Below are positions 10,819-23,300 of a stretch of 64,000 nt of DNA, piece by piece. The stretch is from Dastarcus helophoroides (Eukaryota > Arthropoda > Insecta > Coleoptera > Bothrideridae). Location of the stretch: contig CM053325.1 in the NCBI GenBank assembly GCA_028583605.1, positions 47,810,987 to 47,874,986 on the forward strand, in the 5' to 3' direction. The notes beneath the pieces are model-generated. The model was not told the DNA's origin. It searched no databases and saw only the letters and a list, made by a program, of their open reading frames with translations. A program made the translations under genes and the position numbers. Position 1 is the first letter of the stretch, and each line of letters begins with the position of its first letter.

Positions 10819-13800
10819 ATGTGCTGGAAGCAGGTAAGTACTCCTGAACTGGCGAGAAAATTAACAATTTGAGGCTGTTAACTTATAACAATTCTGAGAT
10901 TTGGTGATTTAAGCTAAATTTTAAGAGCAAGTATTTTAACATAATTTTGTGGTATAGGATTTCCCATTCCAAATTCAGTATTTCGCAAATCAATTTTCAC
11001 ATTTGCAGGTCAAATTAATTTTTTTTCTCTACTAAATCCACTCCTTTGCAAATCAAATACACTGTTTCGTAGATTGATTTGTTCATGTTGACACTAAAAT
11101 AAGAGTTGAATATTTTACAACAATAAGTATGAAAGATAACGCGAAACATCATTTATTTCTTTATTTTTTTCAGTATACTTACATAATTGTTCATTCTTCA
11201 TACATATTAGGTACAAACATATAATGTACGTAAAGCGGTTAGAAAGTATACATATTTAGGTATATACATACATTTATCGGATTGTCATTTTTTTATGTAA
11301 AAAATAATACAAACTGCTTGCAAAGGGTAAACCATATACAGGTAGGCCCTACATCAAAAGCTTGAGTCAATCGATTGAATCAAGCATGATTAAACGTTTA
11401 GTAATCCGATTGAAGCTTAAATCAAGGGTTGGTGAAAACTGGTGGAAAGTTTGAATGACTTAAGCGATTGAAGAGAGCACTTGACCGTGCAGGTTGATTT
11501 TGATCAAGCTTTTCATTAGTCGCCCCGCAGCAAAAAAAATTACCTAATCTTCATTGTAACTACTTTACATTCTAGTTCTATCTTTTATTTGTTTTTTAAA
11601 TTTAAAATGTACGAGATTGAATGCAAAAATAGATATACTTGAATGTTATATTTCAATTTTTCGGTAATTGTTGAGCAAATTTCTATTAAAATGAGTTAAA
11701 GAGTATGAGGAACAATAGTGCACATGCATTTCAGGTCCTTCAAATGCATGACAAGTTAGCTAAAATGGTAGAAAATCTCTGAGCTGCAGAAACACTTTAC
11801 GGATCTCAGGATCCTTCTTCCTTATTTTGGGTCGTACCAACTCTAATAAAACAAAAATCAAAACTCTTTTGGTCTAGTCTGATGACGTTTAAGTAGTCTG
11901 CTGGTTTCGAACATCGAGTAAATGTTCATGAGTGAAACGGTTTCTCCATTTTCCATTCCTTGGACCAACGTTATTTTTTCTTCATTTGTTGTTTTCGTTT
12001 GAGGGCAACTAGTGCCAAGGAAAGCAAGCCCTAATTTCCATTCGACACCATTGGTCCACTATATTTATTTACTACAATACAGGCAATTCACGAGGTACAA
12101 TTCATTTTCTGAGTAGGGAAGTCCGCTAGTTTGATCTAAAGATTGGAATGTTGATTGAAGCACCTGAAGAGTGGCTTGAAGTGCTTATTAATCAATTGGT
12201 TTAAGCCTTTGATCAAAATAATTGACTGTCCAGGGTCTACTTAATATATTATAATCCATTATATTAAATAAATATATGGGGCAAGCCTATTACGTTCTGT
12301 GACCACTAGGAGTAGAAGGCGAAAGTGAATATACAGCGTCGACCATAAGTAATGGTACAGAGCAATGGTGGAATTTTTGAATACAAATAATGTGATTTAG
12401 CTCCATTTACCTTATACCAAAAGTTGATATTAACAGAGATACAGGGTGGCAAAGTTGAAAAAAAAATCGATTTTTTCGTATAATTATGGAATGAATTATA
12501 ATATAGGCACAAAATTTGGAACAAGGAGGTTTCTTAAGTCGACAAACTCTAATTTGCTATCATATTACCAATAGCTGATAGGGGGCGCTATCTGCGCTCT
12601 CCTGCATGATTCTAAATCACCATATCTTTTTTGTGCACCCACGTATATTAACTTTAAATGGGTTATTTTATTCCCCCATATTTTTTACGTAAAAAAGGTG
12701 TACTTTCTGAAAGTTGATACCAGCAACCGTTTCCAAGATATTTGCCTTTAAAGCTTGATGTGCCTCAGCCTTGAAACTAATTTATGTCAAATATTACTTT
12801 GCTGATAATATTATTACCTAAATTTTGAAAATCTCAATAAAGAAAATCCAAAAAATTAAGACGTAATTTATTTTCTAACATAGAGATGTCAGATATGATC
12901 TCTGAGTCCGCATAAGAAAATTTTAAAAGTCTGGGTAGTCAAAGCAGATATTTGGAGATAAATTTCAATAAAAGACAGCCAGATTTTTAATTTTTTACAA
13001 TCTCTTCACATGAAAAAGGTCATTTCCAGCATACTTATTTTTGAAAATAAATTTTGTTTTGGTATTTTATTTAAATTTTCTTTAGAAATTTAAAAAATAG
13101 GTGCGATAGTGATCCCAGTAGAGTAATATTTGATACAAACTATTTTAGAGTCACTTTTATTACTTTTATTTTGAAACCTACTGCGAAAAATTCACATTTA
13201 CATAACTTAAAATAAATGTACGGCAAATTTTGAAGGCAAATATCTTGAAAACGGATGCTTATATCAACATTTAAAAAGTATACCTTTTTAACCTAAGAAA
13301 TGTGAGTAAATAAAAATATCTATTTAAAATAAGTGTACATGAAGTCACAAAAAAGTTATGATGCCTTAGATTAATACAAGGTAGCGCAGGTGACGCCCCC
13401 TATGAGTTACTGACAATCTTTTAGCAAATTAAAATTTCTTGACCAAAGAAACCCCCCTATGCCAAATTTCTTGTCTATAGTGAAATGTGTTCATCAGTTA
13501 TGCGAAAAAATCGCAATTTTTTTTTCAATTTTAACACCCTGTATCTCCGTTAATATCAACTTTTGGTATAAGGTAAATGTGGCTAAATCACGTTATTTTT
13601 TTTTATACAAAAAATCTACTCTTGCTCCATGTACCATTACTTATGGTCCACCTGTATAGATACTTATCGATGACGATGAACCGCCTTTTTAAACGCGGGA
13701 AAGTCGCAATTTTTTTAAAAAATCTGTTGGGCAACGAATTACATAATTTGGAAATTCTATGGAAAAAACGTCTTCGTAGATAGAAGTTCTCAATGTACTG

Positions 13801-15961
13801 CACTGGAAACTATCTTATTCGACTATCTTGTATGCTTTAATAATGTTGTTGCTAAGGGGATTAGAGCCATAATTTATTGAGAACATCTTTCATGAAAGTA
13901 CTTGTACAAAAGAGAATAATACGCTTGAACTCCAGTGACTAGAAAATTGCAATATTTTATCATAAGTTAGATGAATCTAAAAGAGTCTATCTCTTTTGTG
14001 GGGTTGAAAACATCATTGGTCTAAGTTGGGCTTTATAGAGAATAAGCAGCTGATGCGATATGAACTATTTTCTACTTCGAAAAAGAAAGCCCCGCCTTTC
14101 AGAGAAAGATTTGACAACGGCGCTTGAATGGCAATTCCAAAGTGGGTACTTGGATAATAAGTGTGAGTCATTTTTAGAAAAAAAATTCTATACTGCAAAC
14201 TGCAATAGCAAATAATTGTAATGACAGAATAAAATAACCATCTTTCACTTCAACTTTATTAACGATAAAAACGCAACAAAATTTAAAAATTCCACAAGGT
14301 TTTCGTTAAATATTTGCTAACACCGGACAACCATCTTTGTAAAATTGTTTCCTTTGTAACATTTTAAAAAATACTGAAACATTTACATAAATTTCAGGCT
14401 TCGGTAATCCTTCTAAGTGTTCAGTTAGTGCTGGGTTCCAAGGATACAGTTAAGAGAGGAGTGTTTGATACGGGATATGGAAACGGCTTTAATCATTTTG
14501 ATTCGTTTGGTAATAATGGACTAAATGGTTTTGGACCTGTTGTATCGACTAATTTTGCTGTACGTATAAACGATTTATTCAGATATTTATTTTATACTGG
14601 GTTATTCAAAAAGATGAACCCAAAAAGATTTAGTTTCAATGTTTTTTAACACAGCCTATAAAGGTTCATGTGTCCTCTTTTTTCTACGTAGCGGTATCCA
14701 CCAAACTTTTAAAAATTTCTCTTTTCATTGCTATATACTATGTAGACTATGTCCAATTTATGCTTCATTAAATACAAATCAATTGAATTAGATCCACCTC
14801 CAGATCTCTTGTATTTTCCGAGTTGTTCCATATTTTGGTTAAAAAAATGCTGTCACTCGTATATTTCGCATTTGAGAGGAAATCTTCTGTATTTTAAAAG
14901 AGAAGTTGAAGATCTTTTTTTTTAGTCGTCAATTTATGTCTGCAATGGTATTTGGTTATTTTCTGAATGTATTTTTTGCTTACCAAATGTTTCTCAATGA
15001 TCAAATTCCATTTTTAATAATCTTCCGTAAAATTTTGCAAAATCCCAAATTCCCCTAATTCCGAAACTTACAGGTGGCAACCCTAAAGTTATAGTGTATG
15101 AAATTTGCACAAAACCAAACGGACATTAGCCTAATTTTATTTTAAATTCTACAATATATGCAATATATTAAATCAATATTGAATTCAAACTATTTTGACC
15201 ACGTCTAAGTAATTTTATTTTGGGAAGCAGACATAAGTTACGAATTCATAAAATAAGCTACTCATACAATGGGTATAAGTCACAGCTTAATTTTATTTAG
15301 TTTATTTAGTTTTTGATAAAATTAATATCTTCAGGTTCAGAAACCACACGCATCTGTATCACCAGCTGAAATAGCGGCGGCCATCCAAGCCGCAAGGGAA
15401 GCCTCTGCCTTGGTAATGGAATCTCAGAGACGCGTTCAAGAAGCGAAAGAAGCAGTGCTTCACCAGCAACATGTTGCTAGTCAGAAACAGGCGCAAGCCG
15501 CCCTGGCATTGCAAAAAACGGAGGCAGCGGCCGCAGTACAGCAACAAGAAGCTAAATCTGCAGCAACGGCTCTGGTTTTGGCCCAGCAGAGATTAGCGCA
15601 GGCCAAAGCTGAAGTAGCCGAACATCAGAGGATTGCATCAGCTAAAGAAGCTCATGCGGCTTCTTTAATACAGAAATCCGCTAACAATGCGGCTCATGAA
15701 ATTCAAAAAACAGGTAAGTAGATACGTGGAAAAATGTGCACCTTTTTTGCAATATTATTTATGGTAGATAACGCGGCGAGAAAAATTGCGGCTCTTCAGC
15801 ATTCCGGAAGTTCGGCTTTAAGGCAGGCAGCTGCGTCTAATGATGGTACCTTATCGGCTGCTTCGGCTGCTGTTGCAGCTGCTGCTGATAGACAGCATGC
15901 TTCAGCTTCAAATCCTTGGGCAGGAAGTGCAAAATTTGTTCAACTACATCCATGGGGATAA
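10819..15961 (+). CDS. Secreted Ala/Gln-rich, probably cuticular protein (4 coding exons, 249 aa)
   Basis: Exons: 10819-10833, 14398-14559, 15335-15713, 15768-15961; all junctions are GT-AG and in frame (phases 0, 0, 1). Exon 1 encodes only MCWKQ; exon 2 continues ASVILLSVQLVLG, together a credible signal peptide, so mature protein begins near SKDTVKR. A Gly/Asn/Phe-rich stretch (residues about 25-55) leads into a roughly 125-residue Ala/Gln/Lys/Glu-rich segment with heptad-like AAxxxQ patterning, probably helical or coiled-coil. The C-terminus is NPWAGSAKFVQLHPWG. A tiny first exon with a long intron (3.56 kb) splitting the signal peptide is a known insect cuticle-gene layout. No chitin-binding R&R motif is seen, so the cuticular role is inference. 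Exons 2-4 are secure; exon 1 is a good but unproven choice. Confidence 0.75.
11340..12240. mobile_element. Possible nonautonomous DNA element with imperfect inverted ends
   Basis: GTAGGCCCTACATCAAAAGC at about 11343 is echoed in inverse orientation by a stretch ending near 12240 (TGATCAAAATAATTGACTGTCC, AGGGTCTAC). Inner parts rich in TTGAATCAAGC-like phrases also match between the two sides. No clean target duplication and no coding capacity were seen. It lies in intron 1 of the cuticle-type gene. Confidence 0.35.
12332..13656. mobile_element. Long-TIR element (TA-flanked, about 1.3 kb, nonautonomous)
   Basis: Two arms of roughly 440 bp, 12332-12770 and 13215-13656, are inverted copies: both contain GACCATAAGTAATGGTAC near the tip, ACCTTATACCAAAAGTTGAT further in, then a GGGGGCG block. 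The tips read TACAG and CTGTA. The centre (12780-13210) has no coding capacity. The TA flanks and tip suggest a Tc1/mariner-type relative; this is inference from ends only. It sits in intron 1 of the cuticle-type gene, directly beside a LINE fragment. Confidence 0.7.
13660..14130 (-). mobile_element. LINE family A fragment, old copy
   Basis: Minus-strand matches to the tail of the family copy at 2430-3350: a stretch like RRRFFHRISKLCNSLPN (about 13800-13730) and a nucleotide match to the 3' thumb region around 14020-14120. Many substitutions and small gaps show it is older than the other copies. It begins at the right tip of the long-TIR element. Confidence 0.6.
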
Positions 15962-16194
15962 CCATAATGTGCTTTTCAACTGTCTTGATTTGTATATTTA
16001 TGTTGTTAACTATTGAATTATTATTATTTTAAATGTTTTCCTTAGCAAATTACATGCATATGTGAACGAGTTTTTTAAATTTATTCATTTTTCCCTAAAG
16101 ATTCTATGTTATTGTATACCAAAATATGAAACATAGGCAATTCCAAGAAAATTATATTAAATCTAGTGCTCTTGCCCTTAAAACGACTTTACAT

Positions 16195-16500
16195 TTTTTT
16201 TAAAGTTTAATCCACTTGCAAAGGGTAACCCCATTGTGCTTTCAAAGCACTGCGAGTAGGATGCGGAAACAAGGATGGATGGCGATGAACCGCCTTCTTA
16301 AACAAGGATAGGTAGTAATTTTTGGGAAAAATTCCTTTCGGTAACAAGTTGACAGTTCTATAGAAGAAAGAGTCTCCGTAGACAGAAGTCCTCACTGTGT
16401 CAAGCTGAACCGCACAGGAATTTGCTGTCTCCGACTGTCTAGTACGCCTTAAGAATCTTGCCCTTGGGGGGATCAATCCTATTAGTACCTGCGAGCATGA
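16195..16500 (-). mobile_element. LINE family A, truncated 3' tail
   Basis: Minus-strand translation contains IPPRARFLRRTRQSETANS, VRTSVYGDSFFYRT and LFKKAVHRHPSLFPHPTR, the same tail as at 2430-3350 and 53035-53670, here about 300 bp long with a short deletion before LLPKGIF. It starts roughly 240 bp after the stop codon of the cuticle-type gene. Confidence 0.7.
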
Positions 16501-16509
16501 AACTCTTTA

Positions 16510-17183
16510 TAAATTAAGCTTTTAACCAGATATGAGTTGATGAAAATCATAACAAGTTTCGTTATAAGACAGAAAAGTGAATTATTTCATTTGAAAATAA
16601 ATTCTATCATCGAATGATCAAAGTCAATTGAATTAAAGCAAACTGAAAACGGCATATTACTATTTAAAAAGCAGCAGTAATTTTAAGAAAAGTAAATTAC
16701 TTTTCTTAGGATTAGGACTAAAACTTTCAGAGATGTTTATTTAAATTTAAAAAATGTTTTATTATTGAAAACTGATTAAGTTTTTGTTTCAAAAACGAAG
16801 TACTGTGCTGGAGTGACCATTTTTAATAGCGTGCGTTTCCTAATTTCATCAAGTTCTTATAAGACACATTGAATTCCAAATTATCTCACTCTATGATTCA
16901 AAAAAGACCACATTTTTTAAAATAAATATTTTATTGGATTTAGACAATGTGGTAGTTCGATGACATTTTATTTATAAATAATTTATTTATGTTAATAATT
17001 ACCCCGTAAGGAAATGTTCCTGAAAACATCCAATTTAAAGTGGACAAATAGGCAGATTCACTAGCTAGCAGCGAAAATCGATATCTTCTCGTTAGTCGTT
17101 ATGGAAACGGGGAGAGGTTGAGTTGAAATTCTCCGCGCAGTTTATTATGTAGAAACGTTTGCAATTTTAGTAAATTAAAAAAA
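16510..17183 (+). promoter_or_regulatory. Intergenic region upstream of Nmdar1
   Basis: The 670 bp between the LINE tail and the Nmdar1 ATG must hold its promoter or an upstream UTR intron. There is a GC-richer patch at about 17040-17160 containing AATCGATATC, close to the insect DRE site, and CGCAGTTTATT near 17135. No TATA box in convincing position. Assignment as promoter is positional inference. Confidence 0.35.
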
Positions 17184-17309
17184 ATGTTTTTTATCTTTCT
17201 CATAGATTTATGTTTTATTTTTCTTGTTCATGGTAATCCTACAGTTTTTAATATCGGTGGCGTTTTGAGCACAAACGACAGCAAGCATTACTTTAAGGAT
17301 ACTATAGCT
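17184..17309 (+). CDS. Nmdar1: Nmdar1 exon 1: signal peptide and start of amino-terminal domain
   Basis: 42 codons, phase 0. Starts [17 protein letters not shown], a hydrophobic signal peptide, followed by [13 protein letters not shown], the conserved start of the NR1 clamshell domain. Donor GTAAGT at 17310. Confidence 0.93.
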
Positions 17310-20300
17310 GTAAGTATCAACCATCCATTTTTTGAAAAGACAATTTATATAAACAACATTTTTTTGCTGACGTAAATAAATAAAGTTAAAATAATATGTA
17401 ATAATACATGTGTCGGTAAAATAATTTAAATTTTATTCAGCTATACATATACGGTTTTCCAATTTATTTCTGTTTTGCTATTTTTGTTACTAATTGTCTA
17501 AGAAATAATACTTTCTCAGAAAAAAGCATACATTTAGTTAGAGTAATAAATGTTCAAATCATAAAAATATAAACTGAACCCAACATCTACATAAAATAAA
17601 GAACTGAATCAAATTTAGAACGAAAAGTTAAATGTAACGAATGATGTTCATAATACACATCTCTTTTTTTTTTGGTATCTTCTTTAAGACACGATACTTA
17701 ATTGCCTTCATTTTATTTGACTTTTTGGTTCCTGTGAAATAAATTAACAACAAATGAATAACAAACGAATGTACTTAGATAATACCAACAGAAATAGTTA
17801 TATTATTAAAGTGGATAAAGTAATGTGAGCGGTGCAGTAACTGAACCCAAGAAGGCAAAGACGTGATGAGGTTAAAAATAAAGACATTAGGAGGATAAGT
17901 CAAATCTAAATTGTATGGTCACTGTAATCTGTAAACTACGTTTCTCATGATTTTATTAATTTAGATGTGTTTAAAGTTTTATCTGCCTCCATAGGGACTA
18001 TCTTCAGGTAGGCAAAAAAAAAACAACCAAAGTAGAAAAGCACTCTAACTGATATCAGTTATACCAGAGATAAAAGCTCTGAAGTAAAAATCAAAAATGA
18101 AAAAAAAATCCAATTATGCAAGACAAGTAGGCACTGCAATTTAGATTTTTTATTCTGAATGAAATGGAAAACATTTCCCGGAACTTGATCAAGTCAGGGA
18201 GGTACTTAATGGGTTCAAAGATTCATCCACCACGTAGAGGATTTCTATAGAAGAGGATAAAAACCAATAAAAATGAAAAATAGTACTAGCTCAATTTTGG
18301 AAACGATACTCTTCTGAAGTAAACGTTGAAGAAAAAAATCAAAAATTTAAGACAAACGAGCGTTGCAACTTATTATTAGATGTTACTTGAGATAAAAGTC
18401 TTCTAAAAGAAGAGGGACATTTTTCCGGGATTAGATCAAGTTAGAAAAATATCTAATTTTGTGGAGATTTCATCTTCCAACATAAAGAGTAAGAGACAAA
18501 GAAAAATCAAAATGTAATGACATGTTAACTTAATGTATCAACTATGCTAGAGATAAAACAGTTCTGAAGTAAAAGTCGAAGAAAAGACACAAACATTTAA
18601 GAATAATGACTAATGCAACTAATATGTTATTTGAAGCAAAATCTTTGTGGAAAGAAAGGCAAAATATTACAGAAAATCATTTGAAGATTTTGCTTCTCGT
18701 ATATTGATATACATTTGATAAATGGATTACCAGACTCTTTTATGTTGATTGATTTTTTGCTTCCAAAGAGCCCCTTAACCGTGTAGAACACATTGAGTAG
18801 TGGTCTAATCCGAAAAATAATAGCTCATTAAACTTAAATATAATATTTACAAATTGGTGTAAAGAGAATAGCCTTGAAGTTCGATTTTAGACTTATGATA
18901 TTCCTCGACCCAAATACTGCAAGACTTCCTACAAAAAATCGTATTGTGTTTAGGTGCAACTAATACCTACATTTTTTGGACACATATCCATTGGCGTATC
19001 TACAATTTTTTTCTAGGGGGGCTTGGCCCCTGAAAAATGATAAGCGATAAATGTACAAAATAAAGATAATTTAAACTTGAAATGATGATTTCACTAATCC
19101 ATTTGTGGAATCTTGTTTTAAATGAAATTACCCAAAAAGATTTTCAGCGAGAAGTGTTCATTTTGATTGATGCATCAATTAACTTATTATTAAATAACTT
19201 TAATTTTCCATTTTTCTCTACAAAAACGTTTAACACTTTTTTGGGCGTAACGTTTTCTTCGACGTGTTTTGATTTTCTATTTAAAACTAAATTTAAATTA
19301 TTTAAATAAAAAAATTATTTGTAAATTAGGAATTTTCTTCTGTGTCCATTTTTAAAAAAAATGTGAATCTAGAAATTTCGATTTCCTTATTAAATCTAAA
19401 ATTTCATAAATTTTACACTTTTAATTTCTTCTGACATCTTTCAAGTAAAAGTTTCGACTTTTTCAAGGGATTTTGAGTTTTTTCTACGCCTTTAGTTTTT
19501 TTTTCGAAATTTCAATTTTTAACCTGAAAATTTGTTAAAGCCCCATTTTTTAATCAAAACTGTGATATTTTTCTAAATTGCGATTTGAAATGCAATTTTG
19601 TATTTTTCCCCCAAAATTTTGACTTCATGATCAAAATATCATTTCAGAACGATTTTTATTTTATTTTCTAAATAATGACTTTAAATTTAATATCAGTTTT
19701 TCTAATAGTATTCTATTTTACACTTTCATGTAAAACTATATTTTTCAATACAAACGCTAAATTTAGATTTCCTCTTCATATTTAACTTAATTATTTAAAT
19801 ATTTTCTATAACATCAGATTTTTCTGCAAAGGATATTTTTCTCTACCACTTCCACTTAAGAACCGAAATGTCGAGAAAATTATTAAATAAATTTTGAATT
19901 TTTTAAAAAATTGACTTTTTCTAAATATTTATAGATTCATTTTCTTTCAAATATTTTGAATTTAACCTCAAAATTTCAACTGATTCTCAATATTTTAAGG
20001 ATTTAGTTCAATTTTTTTAATTTTAAATTTTTTACAGTTTCAATTTTTACTTTTGTTAATTTTTTACTTTAAAGTGAAAATTACGTTTTTGTTTTTTTAT
20101 TTCTTAAAATTTTGATTTTATAATATCCAAATTTGTTAAGTACAGCCGATGAGTTATACGCGAATTGTACTTAACAGACGACGTACGATTAAACTTACAA
20201 TTTATGTTTACGGATCGTTTTCAATCACCATGAATTATTAAAAAAAAATCAAACGATCTATTGCCACATTTAACATAAATGATACAAGTTGTGTAGCTAA

Positions 20301-23300
20301 AACTATGTATATTCATAGGCGTATCTAGAATAGGGCAGGGTGGGGCACTTGCCCCCCTGGCTCTCGAACTCGTTGAAAATTTATATTAAATTGGAATTTC
20401 CATTTTTTCTTCGTAATTTTGCGACATCTATCGATAATTTCAATTTTTTTCACATTCCGTGATTTTTCAAAAAAAATTTCTTTAATTTATGGCACATGTT
20501 GGCTTTCTCCAAAAAATTTCGAATTTTTATAAAATTTGAAAGTTTTTTTAGAAATTTTAAATTTTTTGAAAATTTCGATCTTTTTCTCGAAATTTTAAAT
20601 TATTTTTAAAATCTGAGTTTGGTTTTGTGATTTTTTTCAAAATGTCCATAGTTTTCTCAACATTGGTTCTTTTTTAGAAATTTTAATTTTATTTCAAATC
20701 CAATATTTTATGTTCCCAAAAATCTCAATATTTTTGTCCAAGTTTGTTTTTATTGGAAAATTTTGATTTTTTCTTCAAAATTTGCCTTTTAAAAACAAAT
20801 TTTTTAAAAATTAAACCTTTTTATCAAAATTTAACTTTCATCAAATCAACTTTCTGTGCGAAATTTTCAACTTTTTCGATATTATCTGAAAAATTTCGAA
20901 TATCCTCCCAATTTTGAAGTTTCACCTGAATATTTCAAGCCGATTTCTCAAAATTTCTCCTATTTCTACAAATTTCTTTATTTTCCTTAATATTTGGATT
21001 TTTATGAAAATTTTAACCTTACAGAATTTAATTTTCCAAAAATTTTGACTAGTTTCTTAGAGTTTGAGTTTTTCTCGAAATCTTAATTTTATATCTCAAA
21101 ATTTGATACTAAATATTTTTGAAAGTTTCGACTCTCTGCTTAAAATTCGTCTTTTTATCGAAATCTTGACTTTTCTCTTTCAAATCTTGCCTTTTTCTTA
21201 AAAGTTTCCCTATCATCAAAAATTTAAAATTTTAAAAATCGTTTTTTTTTTCGAAATTTCACCATTTTTCTCAATACGTATTCATGTTGTTTCGAAATTC
21301 TGCTATTTTACTTAATATTTTTTTTTTTTATATATTTCGACTTTGTCAAATTTTTGACATTTCGACTTTTATCTCGAAATATTTTATGTTTCTGGAATTG
21401 CAGACCTTACCCCCCCGAAATTCTCTAACTTTGATCGAAATGGGATATGGGATGTTAATAAAAAAGCAACCGTGTTGAGAAAGTATTTTTGTATTTTGTG
21501 AAAAAAATTGAATTTCTTTACCGAAATTTAAATATTATGTTAACATTTAAATAAAAAAGTAAATATTTCGAAAAGAATATTTTTGCCAAATTGCGATTTT
21601 TATTTCAAATTCGACTTTTTTTTCACAAAATTTGACCTTCGAAAATTTTGTCTTTTATCGATTTTTCGACAGTTTTCAAATTTTGTCAAAAGTTGACCTT
21701 TTCTCGAAATTATAACTTTTTCTGAATTCTACTTGTTCCGCTCTTTCTTTTCTTTTCTTTTCTTGGAAATTTGAATATTTTCTAGAAATGTCGATCATTT
21801 TCTCGAGATTTTGACAGTATTTTTCGAAATTCGTTTTTATTAATGTTCAGTTTTTTTTATTGTTTTTAATTTGACATTGTGGATTTCCACTTGTTATACA
21901 AATCTTGTCCTCTGAAACCAAAAAAGATAAAAAATACAACAAAAGTTGCTGTAACGCGTTCCGATAGCCAAGCTATCATCTTCGGAGAGATACAGTATCT
22001 TATATTATTATCTTTCGGAAGATGATAGTGTGGCTATTGAAACGAGTTAGAGCAATTTCTGTTGTATTTTTTTAATATTGTTTGGTTTCAGGGGACAAGA
22101 TTTGTATATTAGCTTTGAAACATAACCAAGGACAACTCTGTTCGACCAAAAAAAAAAGATTTCCACTTGTTTCTATAAATTTGTTTTATTCTCGGAACAG
22201 GATATATCCCAAAATTTGAATTTTTGTTTCTGGAAATTTCTACCTCCCCCAAATTTCGACTTTTTTTTAAAATTCGATTAATTTTTTAAAAATCGGAACA
22301 AAATATTAATAAAACTTCGTAATTTCTAGAATAATATGTTCGGAATATTTCAGAAAAAAAGCTTTTCGATTATAGTAAAATTCTGAGGAAAATATTGTTG
22401 GTTATTTCAGTTTTTTTTCAAATTTAATTTATTCAGAATATTTTTCAAAGTTTGAAGTTTCACATTCGACATTTTTATCAGTATTTTTTTCTTTGCCAAT
22501 TTTGATATTCTTGAAAATTTAACTCTTCTCTAAATATTTTAGTCTAACACAAAGATTTCATTTTTTCCCCCAAAATGTCGACTTAAAATTCATTTTTTTC
22601 TCTCTCTTTCTATAATGTAAGCCTTTTGTAAAAATTTTCTGTTTTTTTTCCAAAAATTTTAAATTGAAACTAGAATTATCGAAGTTAGAGTTAATGGGTC
22701 TTACCTGGCAGTAGTTATGGCCAGAGAGGTACTTAATTATTTTATTGCGTCGAGTCACTTTGTTACAAAGCACACGTTCATATCCCTGGAATCCAGTAAT
22801 GTGAAGGATAACTGTACCACAGATTGTTTCGTGTTTCAGATTTAAGAAATTTTAAAATAATTTGTATTATGATATCATGAAATATCGGGGTTTTATTTTT
22901 GGGTTGGTAACCTAATATTCTGGGGTGGGTACCAGACAATTCTGGGGTGGGCACGGCCCACCCGGCCCCCATCTATATACGCCAATGCACATATCGGATG
23001 TGTGTTCAAAGAATTTGAGTTTATCTGACTGTTAAGATGACCGTCAAGATAACATAAGATAATAAGACAACCAAAGCGATGGTTAATTGTATTTCTATTT
23101 AATTAAACAAACTTTTCCCGAGGTGATCAAAAATATTTATATTATTACTCATTCAATGTAAGAAAATTTAAATTAACAATTTAATATCATTTTATTTTAA
23201 GCATATATACTTATCTCACTGCCAGTGGCCCTTGTAAAACATACTTTTAATTTCAGCATCTGAATTTTGACTCCAAATATGTACCGAAAGGTGTGACCTA

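Noticed and set aside
21896..22108. Hammerhead ribozyme or Penelope-type end
   Set aside because: The hairpin and the GAAACG-like phrase recall such sequences, but no CUGAUGA core with three proper stems was found.
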